In this document: piece by piece, positions 33,746 through 44,647 of the stretch
Layout: every line of letters starts with the position of its first letter
Position numbering within the stretch: the stretch's first letter is position 1
Source: Bathynomus jamesi
Taxonomy: Eukaryota > Arthropoda > Malacostraca > Isopoda > Cirolanidae
Reading direction: 5' to 3'
DNA: 64,000 nucleotides
NCBI GenBank assembly: GCA_023014485.1
Contig: JAJOZX010001861.1
Location: forward strand, 228,501-292,500
Translations under genes and position numbers: made by a program
The notes under the pieces: generated by a model
What the model was told of the DNA's origin: nothing
The model's input: only the letters and a program-made list of their open reading frames with translations
The model's database searches: none

Positions 33746-33990
33746 CGTTTTCTATTGTAAGAGTGCACAACCAGTTGGGTCAAGCTCTGAGATGACTATG
33801 ACCAGACGGTGCGCTGTTTGGCTCGGGGACAGGTGTGGAGGAGTGAGTCATACCAAGCGTTAATGTTTCGTGTATGGGTTTGTTCCAGCATGAAAGAATC
33901 ATGCGAGTACTTGTACCCATTATACCGGGAAATTTCCGATACATGGGGCAATATCGGTTTTAATGTTTTATCGGAGTGCGCACTAGACGT

Positions 33991-34566
33991 TTATATCCAC
34001 AAACTAAACACATTAACAATCTGGCGCACTATTTGAGAGAAACATGTGCCCCTATTTATCCTTTTGTTTAACATTCGATACTTGTCTCTAAATTCTATTA
34101 AAAACTCACACAGGCTTTTAGCCACAACCTCACTGCGAACCTCATCATGACATATATGAATGTAGTGGGAAATGTACTTTAGCTTGTCCATGATGACGAG
34201 ATTTACATTCTCAGCCGCAGGGTACGCGTACTCGGTATGATGCAGCATGACATAATACCGCCTGTCAAACCACTTATCAACAAGACTCACTACCCATACC
34301 CGTTGCTTCTCTTCTGCACACGTTGTTTCTTTCACCTCACGGTATATGTACGCTTTTATACAGTTCAGCCCTACAACGTAGGCCATTACATCGTTTGTTC
34401 CGCGAAACCCGGCAATGCACTCGCCAGAATATCCATAGAGTATTTGAACATCTTGTTCCTCAAGCTTCGCGCGGGTCAATGTAGCCTTAAAAGTCTCAAA
34501 GGAGGGGGCAGTAGGCTGTCTTTCAGTATTCAACACATCTTCCGACTTTACCGAATACCACTTCAT
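33991..34566 (-). CDS. Hypothetical Polinton protein C (191 aa)
   Basis: An uninterrupted 191-codon frame beginning MKWYSVKSEDVLNTE and ending IVNVFSLWI. It is mixed charged/hydrophobic, without a signal peptide or recognised domain; it contains RRYYVMLHHTEYAYP and a C-terminal basic helix (RDKYRMLNKRINRG). It lies just downstream of polB on the same strand. Open length in a decayed element suggests it is genuine, but the function is unknown. Confidence 0.55.
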   Translation of the reverse strand: MKWYSVKSEDVLNTERQPTAPSFETFKATLTRAKLEEQDVQILYGYSGECIAGFRGTNDVMAYVVGLNCIKAYIYREVKETTCAEEKQRVWVVSLVDKWFDRRYYVMLHHTEYAYPAAENVNLVIMDKLKYISHYIHICHDEVRSEVVAKSLCEFLIEFRDKYRMLNKRINRGTCFSQIVRQIVNVFSLWI

Positions 34567-34868
34567 AAACGTCGAACACGCAATATCAAAGTAGCCATCA
34601 CTATTTTTCGTCTACGTGAGAATTCTTCAAATATACGTCTGAGATCCAGGGCTTGTAGCGGCCAACTGAGCACGCAGGGATAGAGATATGCCCAGGTAGT
34701 AGCAGGAGTCACATGACCATTTGATTGATCCTACAGTGGGCGGAGCTTAGGACATTTTTCCTGTACATACGCACGCACACACAAAGGAGAAAATGAAACC
34801 ATAATTGAAATATTTACATATTCAAATATACGTAATAAATAAACATATCGTTAACAATAGACATACAT

Positions 34869-37800
34869 TCAGTTACTATGGTACTCAAAGGGTACGGTAT
34901 CATAGGTACCAGGCACCTGGTAACGTTTCCTATAGATGTTACAACACACCTTTGTGCCCCTAAGTTCCTTCACACACCCCAGTTTCTCTGCCCAAAATTT
35001 GTGGGTTCCAACAGTCAGTTGGGGAGGTTGGTCACCCTCATCTTCTAAGCACACTAGCTCCTTTAACGAGTCAACGTTAACGACCTGTCGGTTCGCCAGG
35101 TTAAGCGTGATGCCCTTCGCCTTCACGATATATTTCAGCTCTTTCCCCACCCTCACCCGCATCCCATAAGTTTTTGGCCCTGTTGATACAAAGGAGTCAG
35201 CGTGTGCACCATCACCATACTCATCCTTGATCTCGTCAGTCAACTCTCCGAGGAATTCCCCAATAGGCACGCTTGATGCGTGCGTATGCCGTTGTGAAAG
35301 TGGGTACAGGTATGTTTGTGACACGTGAGGTATCTGTGGCCAGTTCGGTGATGTTGTACTTTATTATGTACGTGTTACCAACGTTCACGATCTCCATAAC
35401 CTTTTTATCGGGGGCATTGGCATAATCCCACAACTCGTTATAACTTTAGGCCAAATTAACGTTCCCCTTACCTGTATTCTGTGCAAACTTGCCCCAAACA
35501 CTATTTAGGCACAACTTTGCACTGAAGCGCTTGCCAGGGTTCTTAACAATTTGGGCCCGGTCAAGTTGTATCCTTTCAATGTCACGGTAGCGCTGCATAT
35601 ACGCAGATTTTTCACCCTCGTTCTCAACCCCTCGCGGGTAGCCTGATGCTTCCACCCACCATATCTTTCAAAAAAGTATTTATATATGGCGTGAAAAGTT
35701 TGGGTAGTTTCTGAAACCTCCACACCTCATATATCTTCAATATTCTGTAACTATGACGGACGGCTAGAGACAGCTCAGGACTTGTATATACACAAATGAT
35801 CTTCCGCTGGTTGGCTGTGATTACAGGTCCCATTATACTCCTCTGCGCACTTCACGCACAGAGGAAAGATGAGCTTGTGATCTATGACGACGGGTAAGAT
35901 CGGCATCCATGAATCACGAGGTGTTAACACGTCTACCAAAGAAAGACAGAAATAGTACCCGTTCAAATTTGATGAGAACACATCGATGGTGGGCAGGTCA
36001 GGTCCCACTAGTTTTTCAGGTGCATCTACGGGGTACGGATTGTTCTTCATCAAGTAGGGATATAAAGAACAGAAATCGTAGTAATGGAGTTTCAAGCCCT
36101 CCGTAGACGGAAAGTATAGCTTGAATGGGTTTGTACGCCCTCCGAACAAGCTATCATCGCATTTGAGAGGATCCAACACCATTGAACACTTGATGGTATT
36201 TATTTCTTTGTGGTACTGTTTATCTGTTTCCAGCAGTGCATGATACTCATGATCCCACAAGACCTTGTGAGTGAACTGGGAGCCTATAAGCTGAACGCGG
36301 GTGCGGGTCCATACAAGACTGTCGGCAGGAGATCTACCGTGGATATCTCCTACGATTCCACACCCAGGACGTGGGCACCCATGCCACCAGCAACTGTTAA
36401 AGGAGTACACAGTCATCTCACCAGTGGCATGGTCTTCGCTTAGATAGATAGAGATAGATAGAATAACCTTTATTAATAATAATAAAAATAATAAATTTTT
36501 TCAATTTACAATGACATGAATAATTTTGAAGCTCGACTATTTATTTTTTAATTTGGCCCTTAAGCTTTAGGCTTTACTGGGCTCTTATTAAAAATAAGCA
36601 GCTAGTTATAAATTAATAATAATAAATAAATAAATAAGTAAATAAGTATTATTAATAGTTAAAACATGTATTACAATATTAAACAATCTTAATGGACAAT
36701 ATTAAACGATATTAGTGGACATTAATCGTAGATTTTTGTTAGTATGCCATTATTAATCGGGATTTCAAATTGGTTTTAAACAAATTTACATTCACAATAT
36801 TTTTTATATCGGCATGCAAGTCATTCCATAGTTCCAATCCAATGAAAATGGGTAGTTTTTGAGATGAAGACAATCTAAATTGAGGTATAACAAGCTTTGA
36901 TCTATTTCTGGTCTGATACGAGTGGATTTCTTGATGAGTTACAAAATATCTATTTACCCATTGCAAATTAATGATTTTGTTCTTACACTTGCAAATAAAA
37001 ATAAAATGTGCCAGTTTGGTTATATCGTTGAGCTTTAGTAGGTTTAGCTCTTTAAATAATGCACTAGAGTGATCAAGGAAATCAGCATCAGATAATAACC
37101 TTATTGCTCGTTTTTGGATGACAAAGATACACGACCATTGACCTTAATGAGTACTTCTTCTGTGTTGCGGGCGTGTTTTATGTATACCCCAGTCTCCTGT
37201 TGTATGTGTATGAGCCAGTAAATAGCCTTGTGCCCATAACTGCCAGGGTTGTTTCTGTGAATGATGGCTAAGGTGTCTTTAGGCATGAAATTGTTCTTGA
37301 ACGCAGTGAAGCACAATGATGCAATTGTGGTTGCGACTTGCAGCGGATCGCAGTTGAAACGGTCTATGTACATCCTTCTAAAGGCCTGGAAACATACTCT
37401 AAGCACGCGCACATCATTCACGCAATAACGCTCACATTCAACGGCTATATTGTAAGGATTAGCTACATTAAAACTGTTATAGTAGCGGTCAAAATCTTCA
37501 CGCTCACTATCACTCATGTTGGTGTAGTTAAAGTATTGTTTGAAGGGAGGTAGTCCTACGTAATTTAAAATGCCGGTAGTGAGTAAAGTGTAAGGGAATT
37601 ACCCTTTTGAAACTTCGGCGGCTACACCCATCACCTTGAATAGCTTGGCTAGTTTACAAGGTGTGAATAATAAAGTATCTTTAAAATGAACATTTCCCCT
37701 TATCTGCATCTGTATAAGCTTGTTTCCTCTTTTCAAGGGGTCGCCTGTAAATATCTCCGATGACTCGTGATCAAGCAGTTCCTTATAAAGGAACTGTGTG

Positions 37801-39641
37801 TCAAATTTTGCCCCGTTATGAGCAAGAATATACACAGCCATTTTTTTGTACTTATCCACTAACTTGACAATATAGGACAAAAGATTTCACAGGCTGTCGT
37901 GTGCATTCGTTTTCAAATCGATTGTCCGTTTACCGCATTTGTGACACTCATCACACTCAACCTCCATGCACTCATCGCAGATAGTCTGGCTTACGAGTAG
38001 ATGTGGGATAACCTCTTTGGTTTCAGGGTTTGTGTAAGTTTCTATATCGTAGTACACGGTTATACAGGGTTTATTTTTAGGCTTAGCGTCTTTCATATAA
38101 CATACATGCTTCACTCCATCCGCCTTATATTTTTCATGACATATAGAACAGTGAATTTCATCACAGTTATGTGTGAATTTCCCCCAATTATTCATCATAT
38201 GAAACATGCCACATTCATAGATTCTCATTTTTCTGCAAGTGCCATTCGATATATGGAGCTCAAAGCATTTATTATTGAAAAATGTACGTCTGCACACATT
38301 ACATTCCCTCTTCTCGGTTCAACTACACGACCTTCACATTTGGGGCTTGTACACTGCTCACAAACCATATGATATTTCTTACAATGCTTCACTATATCAT
38401 CCGCAAACTCAAGACATCCCTTACACAAATCATGTTGCCGTCCATATTTTCGACTTTTATCATAACTAGCGTAAAGATCCCTTATATTACGGATGCGGAG
38501 ATACGTTGACCCTGACAATCCTAGAATAAGTAGAGGTCTTGCGCGATCTCTCACACAACTTTTAAAAATATACACAGTCCTACGACGATCATCCATTGCA
38601 AATACAATTATACGAACATTCATTTCCTGCTCTACCCTTCTCCTTCTCAGCTCTTCAGGACCCATATTACACTCAAACTCAAGCTTGCAATCTGCAGCCA
38701 GTTTACGAGCACGCTGCACAACCGTAGGCAACCAAATTTTTTGCGTCCATGTATTTAGCACAGCGAACATATGAGCTAAGACTATTGCTATAAAGCCGCA
38801 ACCACGATCGACGTTTATATGCTTTCGGTAAATAACCGGAGAATTGAAATTAAGAGTATAAGGTGTGGCACTATGACCCGCAACCCGGAATACTCTGTCA
38901 ATATTTACCGTGAAGTTGTCCATATTGAAGGTTGTACTTCTTTGAGAGGCCTGCATTATACTCCCCAAGACATATTCTATATTTACATCGGCCAAGTGTC
39001 TGAATGGTATTACTTCCTAAAAATCATCTACTTCCCCGTCAACTGACCCGAACGCGAAGGACAATCTCGTCCGGACTTCACGTTCGTCGCGGTTCTGAAG
39101 GGCAAACTCCACAATATGCTCAACTACGCGCCGCAGTCCGTGTTCAACACCGTTGTCATACAGGGATCCAGGGTCAACCCTGACTACGTACCGAGTTCTA
39201 GTCAGGGCCGGGGTGGGGTTAGCGGTGCGCACCAGTTCGAATGTTATACCTTCCTCTAGAGCACGAGAAACTGCTGGTGTGGAGGATGAACCCAGAATTA
39301 AACAGGAATAAGGGGGTACAAACTTAATTGAGGAGGGAGCTAGTGTGGAGGTTGTGTCGTAAGACGTGTGCAATCCTGGCACGTTTTATACCTGATGTGG
39401 AAGGTTCTTCATCATTGTGCCTCTGCTTCGAACTGCCACGTGGTGGAGGTGTCGCTAGTGAGGGTTCGTCAGCGGGGGTGAAGTCTGTAACCACAACTAC
39501 ACTGTCATCTGGGTCTTCTGTAATATCGATGATAGGGTGCTGTACCTCATCGTCATTCACGGTTCTGTGGAAGGAGAAAAACAAGATTGTAGAATATAAG
39601 GAGCAACACTTAAATTTTGTTATATTTTGTAAATGTGCCAC
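34869..39641 (-). pseudogene. polB: Protein-primed family B DNA polymerase of the Polinton
   Basis: The largest gene of the element; it would copy the linear element by protein priming. Exonuclease motifs: YYDIET (Exo I, about 38020), AHNGAKFDTQFL (Exo II, about 37820), YCVNDVRVL (Exo III, about 37430). Polymerase motifs: TVYSFNSCWWHGCP (about 36415), motif A YYDFCSLYPYLMKNNPYP (about 36075), motif B NPGKRFSAKLCLNSVWGK (about 35545). In-frame stops: TAG at 39017, TGA at 37887, TAA at 37599 and 35446; frameshifts near 39380, 38260, 35780, 35640 and 35290. A LINE 3' end is inserted at 36443-37128. Motif C (DTDS) is absent: after TTAYARIK the sequence jumps to GEFLGELTDE. The N-terminal 600 bp are a charged region without clear motifs. 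Confidence 0.93.
36443..37128 (-). mobile_element. 5'-truncated CR1-like LINE 3' end inserted in polB
   Basis: The minus strand reads the end of a LINE ORF2: FVIQKRAIRLLSDADF, then HSYQTRNRSKLVIPQF and LELWNDLHADIKNIV, ending SRLIMAY at about 36742. A 3'UTR of about 290 bp follows and ends in a TATC-type microsatellite tail (36443-36466). Only the last ~130 codons are present, typical of 5'-truncated insertion. Its flanks rejoin polB coding sequence (EVLIKVNGR on one side, EDHATGEMTVY on the other). Confidence 0.88.
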
Positions 39642-39663
39642 TTAGGGGTGTGACGTGTTAGAG
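39642..39663. promoter_or_regulatory. Divergent gene junction of the Polinton
   Basis: The minus-strand polB frame begins at 39641 and the plus-strand ATPase ATG lies at 39664, leaving about 22 bp. Any promoter must be bidirectional or overlap the coding ends. The polB start may really lie further inside (39560 region), which would widen the gap. Confidence 0.35.
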
Positions 39664-40282
39664 ATGGAATCTGTAGAAAAATTCAGGTTCACAAGCCCAT
39701 CCACATGTATTATATCTGGCCCTACAGGATGTGGTAAAACTGTTTATGCTTAAAATCATTAAAGACAAAGGGGAGATGTTCTCAAAATTTGTGCATAAAG
39801 TAATATGGTGCTATTCGACGTACCAGTCAGTGTTCAACGAGTACTAAGATGATATTTTGCTACACAAAGGCGTATATGACGTTAATTCGTTAAAGGGAAA
39901 TGAACATAGTCATTGTAATGGACGATCTCATGTTGGAAATGGATAAAACGTTTGCTGAGACATTTACAGTGTTCTCCCACCATCTTAACATAAGCGTGTT
40001 CTTCATCAATCAAAATCTACTTTTCAAAAATAGATACATGCGCGACATGTCGTTAAATACACAATATCTAGTCTCATTCCAGCTGTGATGTCACAAATTG
40101 GGGTATTAGCCAATCAAATGTTCCCGAATCAGCCTAAGGAGTTTTTGGAAGTTTAAAAAGAAGCTACAAGTCAGCGTTACGGATATCTGCTTTGTGACCT
40201 TCACCCGCGAAACACATCTAGGGTATTTCTAAGAACGAATATATTCCCAAACGAGCCTGAAACGGTGTATATTCCAGAATGA
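39664..40282 (+). pseudogene. Polinton packaging ATPase (FtsK/HerA-like)
   Basis: Starts MESVEKFRF. Walker A reads ISGPTGCGKT (about 39715-39745) and Walker B reads IVIVMDDLM (about 39902-39930). A sensor-type INQN segment and a C-terminal part (LCDLHPRNTSRVFLRTNIF, ending VYIPE) follow. Length near 206 codons fits the family. Lesions: frameshift near 39750, a stop near 39845, a shift near 39895, stops near 40088 and 40155. It would pump DNA into the capsid. First gene of the plus-strand set. Confidence 0.9.
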
Positions 40283-40448
40283 CAAATAGGCTTAAGAAAT
40301 ACCTTGACTTAATAAAAATCTATCTCAACTGCCCCGGGCATTGCAGCAGATGTTTGTTTAAAATATCGACCCCACGACTCCATCGAATATCGACTTTTTA
40401 AAATGCATCTGTGAAATCTGCCTTAATGTTATTAAATGTAATGTGCCA

Positions 40449-40619
40449 ATGAAATCTGCTCAGAAGGCTCGCCTACGTCGTTACAAGAACATAATACGTA
40501 CGCTCGCTCGTAAAAGTCAAACTGTGGGGAAGAAAAAGTAAATTATTGTACAAAGAGGGGGATTATTCCTCCCCATCTTATTTCGAGTTTTGGGACCTTT
40601 ACTGACTAGATTAATATAA
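40449..40619 (+). pseudogene. Small basic/hydrophobic Polinton protein
   Basis: An ATG at 40449 gives a strongly basic 30-codon stretch (QKARLRRYKNIIRTLARK) to a TAA at 40539. The same frame continues IIVQRGGLFLPILF and GPLLTRLI to a stop at 40617-40619, whose last base is shared with the next ATG. A basic head and a hydrophobic tail suggest a minor virion or membrane-active peptide; the role is inference. One in-frame stop. Confidence 0.5.
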
Positions 40620-41374
40620 TGAAGAAAGTGGTAGTGATTCCGCACGAGGTGTGTGCTTCACTGCAAAGTTCAAAACGTCCAGACATGGTTCTAGAACCCC
40701 GTAAAATCAGGCTTAAAAGAATGGAAAGCGAATTGATAGACCTATTAAAGAGTGAAAAGTCACCTGATGAGAAAAGGATCTTATACCAAGAGGCTCTGCA
40801 GAAATTTCTTGATGAGTACGAAAGTTATAAGAATCCGACAGAGATCCCCGTGGTTATTAGGCACAGCTGGAGCAATGATGAGCATGGCGACATAGGACCT
40901 GGTGCCGACGTTAGAGATGACCAAGCAAAGAATAACGGAACGCAACACATCGAGCATGTATTAGAAAGCAGTCTCCCACATATATTGAGGCATAAAGGCT
41001 TAAGTCTTTATAATCTATCGAGTGAGGACACCATCATACAGTGTACTGATACAAGCGAGGTCATTGTTGAAGGAACAAGGGTAAAGAGATCGAATATCAT
41101 TGACATTGTCCATAATCTGGTGAGAAAGTGGAACGGGCCCTCACCATCAGGATGGAAGAATATTAAAGCAAGACTACAACAAATAAATATCCCCCAAACA
41201 TTGATAGGAAATCTGAATAGGTTAAAAGATTTGGAGCAAGTCGCGCATGTGCCACAACTGAGTACGCCATCACCCCCAACAGTAGCATCTCTGAAGGGGA
41301 GAAAGAAGAGACCAAACAACAACGGCCAACTCTATCCACGTGTCTCTAAAATACGCAAATGGCTAACATATTAA
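40619..41374 (+). CDS. Conserved-looking Polinton protein of unknown function (251 aa)
   Basis: Uninterrupted frame beginning MKKVVVIPHEVC, with an early charged helix (LEPRKIRLKRMESELIDLLK) and a coiled-coil-like EKRILYQEALQKFLDEYE. A central SSEDTIIQCTDTSEVIVEG and a basic C-terminus (SLKGRKKRPNN...VSKIRKW) follow. It starts on the stop of the previous gene and overlaps the integrase start by 16 bp, as in compact viral genomes. No enzyme motif recognised. It is one of only two Polinton genes here without visible lesions. Confidence 0.75.
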   Translation: MKKVVVIPHEVCASLQSSKRPDMVLEPRKIRLKRMESELIDLLKSEKSPDEKRILYQEALQKFLDEYESYKNPTEIPVVIRHSWSNDEHGDIGPGADVRDDQAKNNGTQHIEHVLESSLPHILRHKGLSLYNLSSEDTIIQCTDTSEVIVEGTRVKRSNIIDIVHNLVRKWNGPSPSGWKNIKARLQQINIPQTLIGNLNRLKDLEQVAHVPQLSTPSPPTVASLKGRKKRPNNNGQLYPRVSKIRKWLTY

Positions 41375-42434
41375 GAAAACGCTATTATGACATTTCTAGC
41401 CCAGCCTCCTATGGTGGTGTTGATAGACTGTACAGAGGTGTTTACAATGATGGAGTAGGGAAAAAAGATGTTGAGAGGTTTTTGCGGGAGCATGATGCTT
41501 ATACACTTCATAAACCGGTGAGAAAAAATGTTTAAAACAGCCAAAACAACAGCGGCTTCGATTGACTTTATTTGGCAAGCGGATTTAACAGACATGCAAA
41601 GATATTCAGTATATAATGATGGCTATCGTTACATCCTATTCATAATAGATGTATTCTCTAGATATGTGTGGCTAATTCCTCTGAAAAATAAATCGGCTGA
41701 AACAGTTGCTAAAACTACCAAAACGCTGATGTTGAAAGAAAACAGGGTTCCAGGTTATTTTTGTACGGATATGGGGAAAGAATTTATAGGCCGAGATTTT
41801 CAGAGCATGTTGGCAGAGTTTAATATCAGCTACTACACTAGCAATTCTATACATGATACCTCTTTAGGTGAAGGAGTTCAACGTACCATAAAGGAACACA
41901 TGCATCGCTATTTTACACATAAAAACACACAGATATATAAACATTCTGGGATCATTGGCCTCATCATACAACCGTTCACACCATCGCGCGATTGGGACAA
42001 CACCTAACAAGGTTTTAGAAAGAGGTACGCACACAGAGCGTGAGGTGAGAAGAGATATTCGTAGAACACCGCCACACTCTATGCGTTTCAAAATCAATGA
42101 TTATGTAAGGCTATCGCGTTCGGGAAATAAATTCGCGAAGGGCTTTGAGCAAGGCTGGACACATGAGATTTTTAAAGTTAGGGCTATGAGACCTAAAGGT
42201 GAGATAATGCTGTATTACGTTGAAGATTTGAATAGGGAAGAAATCGCAGGAGGCTTTTACTGCGAGGGGTTGCAGAAAGTGACATTTAATTTAGGAAAAA
42301 ATGTGTTTAAAATTGAAAAAATTTTAGGCAGCAAAGGTTCAGGAAAGAGAAAAATGTACTTGGTGAAGTGGCTAGGGTACCCAGAAAGCTTCAACACCAA
42401 TATAAAAGCTGCTGCAATAATGAAGCTTAAATAG
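41359..42434 (+). pseudogene. Polinton retroviral-type integrase with chromodomain
   Basis: Starts MANILRKRYYDISSP at 41359. The DDE core shows IDFIWQADLTDMQRY (first D, about 41580), FCTDMGKEFIGRDF (second D, about 41768) and SLGEGVQRTIKEHMHRYF (E, about 41870). After a frameshift near 41950 the SH3-like tail NDYVRLSRSGNKFAKGFE follows, and the end FKIEKILGSKGSGKRKMYLVKWLGY is a chromodomain. A further shift near 41530 separates the N-terminal zinc-finger-like part. The integrase would join the element's ends to host DNA; the chromodomain may steer it to chromatin. Two frameshifts make it inactive. Confidence 0.92.
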
Positions 42435-43227
42435 TATACAACATGGCGCCTAACCACTTCCATGTCACACTCCCGTCCTCTTCTTCTCTGTCTATACATG
42501 CTAACAATACCCTAGCCAACTTTGTAACAGAACTCCATGGGCCCATTAAATTGGAACATGATTCGTATGAGGTGGGGCTATGCGAAATTCAGCTATCCAC
42601 CATCTTCTTAAGTATTGATTATAAAGAACCCGTTTTTACGGTTCTTAGAGACCTTGATGAGTATGAAAATGCCAGGGTAATTAGGGATGAAGCCATGCGT
42701 ACCGCCTGGAGTGGGAAGGCACTGTATTACAGTACAGTAGTAACACTAGGCCCGGGTCGTTATGGTGCCGCCAAGGATGTTGTGAGAGACTTAAACGAAA
42801 GTTTAAAAAGCTCAAATCTTACGGCTGATTTAGTATACGAAATTGTAAACAAAGAAACCCCTGCAAATGCCCTGACCCTAAAATCACAGGATAATAGAAA
42901 TATTAAAGACAGAGGACTGTTCAAAATTATAACCGAGGGCCGATATGGAGTAGCACTCCAAAGGGATGTCTTTCACGAGGCACAACATGACTTGTCCAGC
43001 TTAATGTATCAGTTAAAATTGGAGAAATTGGGTGATGGCTATCCATCTCCAGACATGTGCTATATTTACAGAAATATCGTGGAGCATCAATTTGTTGGGG
43101 ATACCCAGGCGCGTCTGCTGCGCATTGCGCACATTCCCAACTATAGAGGGAAGAGCTTGAGCATTACATATGACAAGCCCCATTCTGTGAATGTTGCGAC
43201 TAATCTATTAACCAATATCTCAATATA

Positions 43228-44112
43228 CAGGGCGTCCCAAAAAAACGTATACAGACTTTAACAGCTGATAGCTCAATTGATGTTTCTTTCTTTCCAAGTT
43301 AAACCCATTAGAATTAATAATGGCAGTCAGACTAAGCTTTGAACAAAGGAAATTCATTCTAAAATGCTACTGGAAGTGCGAAAACGCAGTTGAAGTGCAA
43401 AGACAGTTTAGGAGGGAGTTTCAAACAGATCCACCAACGCGACTTACCATCACTCGAATTAGAGATAAGTTTGAAGCCGATGGAACTGTTCAGAATGTCC
43501 ACAAGAAGCGTTCGGAAGACCACGGACATCGACAAGCCCCACAAAGCAAGAAAGAGTACTGGAAACGTATCACCAAAGTCCAAGAAAATCTGTGCGGCAA
43601 GCGAGTCGTGAGGTAGGAATTTCAGAATCGTCTGTCCAACGCATTTTGAAGCGCTGTCAATGGAAAAGTTACATTCCAAGATTAGTCCATGCTATTAATG
43701 AAGATGATGATCCGGACCGAAGAGTGGAGTATTGCGAGTGGTACTTGGCACGATGTGAATGTGGATTGGACGAAGGGGTTTCGTAGAATACCCTCCGCGT
43801 TCACCAGACCTCACACCACTAGACTTTTTTTATGGGGATACTTACAAGACAAAGTCTACGCTATAAAACCTGCAACAGTCGCTGAATTGAGAGCAGCCAT
43901 TGAACGAGAATGCACACAAATACCAAACGTTCCATTGCTTCGCGTTATCAGCAGTGCCTGGACCAGAACGGACGTCAGTTTGAAAACAGGCGTTGACAAA
44001 ACAATTAAATAATGTCTGTAGACTCTATTACATTTTGAAAATGAAATGTATTTTAATAAACACTGCCTTTATAAGTATTTAAAGTGTGTATACATTTTTT
44101 TGGGACGCCCTG
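43228..44112 (+). mobile_element. Deleted mariner-like element inside the minor capsid gene
   Basis: Ends CAGGGCGTCCCAAAAAAACG and inverted ATTTTTTTGGGACGCCCTG, with TA at 43226-43227 and 44113-44114. Length 885 bp. It carries the transposase head and tail without the middle. Confidence 0.9.
43320..44012 (+). pseudogene. Mariner-like transposase, catalytic middle deleted
   Basis: The head reads LSFEQRKFILKCYWK and [18 protein letters not shown], a DUF4817-like helix-turn-helix, then [19 protein letters not shown] in another frame. Near 43780 it jumps to the end of the domain: PHTTRLFLWGYLQDKVYA and ELRAAIERECTQIPN. The first two catalytic aspartates and the usual SPDLTPLDF box are missing or damaged. 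Non-autonomous. Confidence 0.82.
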
Positions 44113-44647
44113 TATATAAGAACGATTGAAGGAAAAATTTCTCATTCGGTGACGGGAGCTTAACAGTGAAGCTGCACTTTCGTCGCATTTAGCTATAATG
44201 ACCCGAAAGCCTTTCACAGTCTATCGAGGGGTGAGATATCAGCGTGGGAGTGGGTTTGGATCCATTTTTACAACCATACTACGTACGGTTGTCCCAGTGT
44301 TGAAGAGGGGGCCAGATACCTCGGGAGGAAAGCGCTACAATCACGTTTTAAAATGGTAGAAGACATAACACAGGCCTGCAAAATTGAGGGTCCTAGAAAC
44401 TTTTTTGAAATTGTATGCTGGTTTTATAGGAATTTGGGGTGCTAAATCCAAAAACGGCCTCAGATTTGCTCCATCACGTATAGTTTTTTCACAATTTGCT
44501 ATGACGTTTTTATGTTGTAATATGTTACTGAATAAAATAAGTAGTGAAGAATTACCACATGAAACCTATTTCCTGACCATTTCTGAATATATTTATTTTA
44601 AAAAACTATAAAACTTGGATACTTACATCTTTACTTAGTGGAATGGC

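Larger units (their letters stand above)
42443..44163 (+). pseudogene. Polinton penton-like minor capsid protein, interrupted by a mariner
   Basis: Starts MAPNHFHVTLPSSSSLS, then FVTELHGPIKLEHDSYEVGL, the N-terminal pattern of Polinton minor capsid (penton) proteins that form the vertex jelly roll. About 262 codons are open to LTNISI, where a mariner-like element enters at 43228. After it the gene ends RTIEGKISHSVTGA at 44163, one base out of frame. Apart from the insertion and that shift the gene is well preserved. Confidence 0.85.

Noticed and set aside
3214..37889. Several TGA codons interrupt otherwise good frames (3214, 30815, 37887), suggesting a variant genetic code
   Set aside because: TAA and TAG also interrupt neighbouring frames (for example 39017, 37599, 35446, 10330), and frameshifts are common, so ordinary pseudogene decay explains them.
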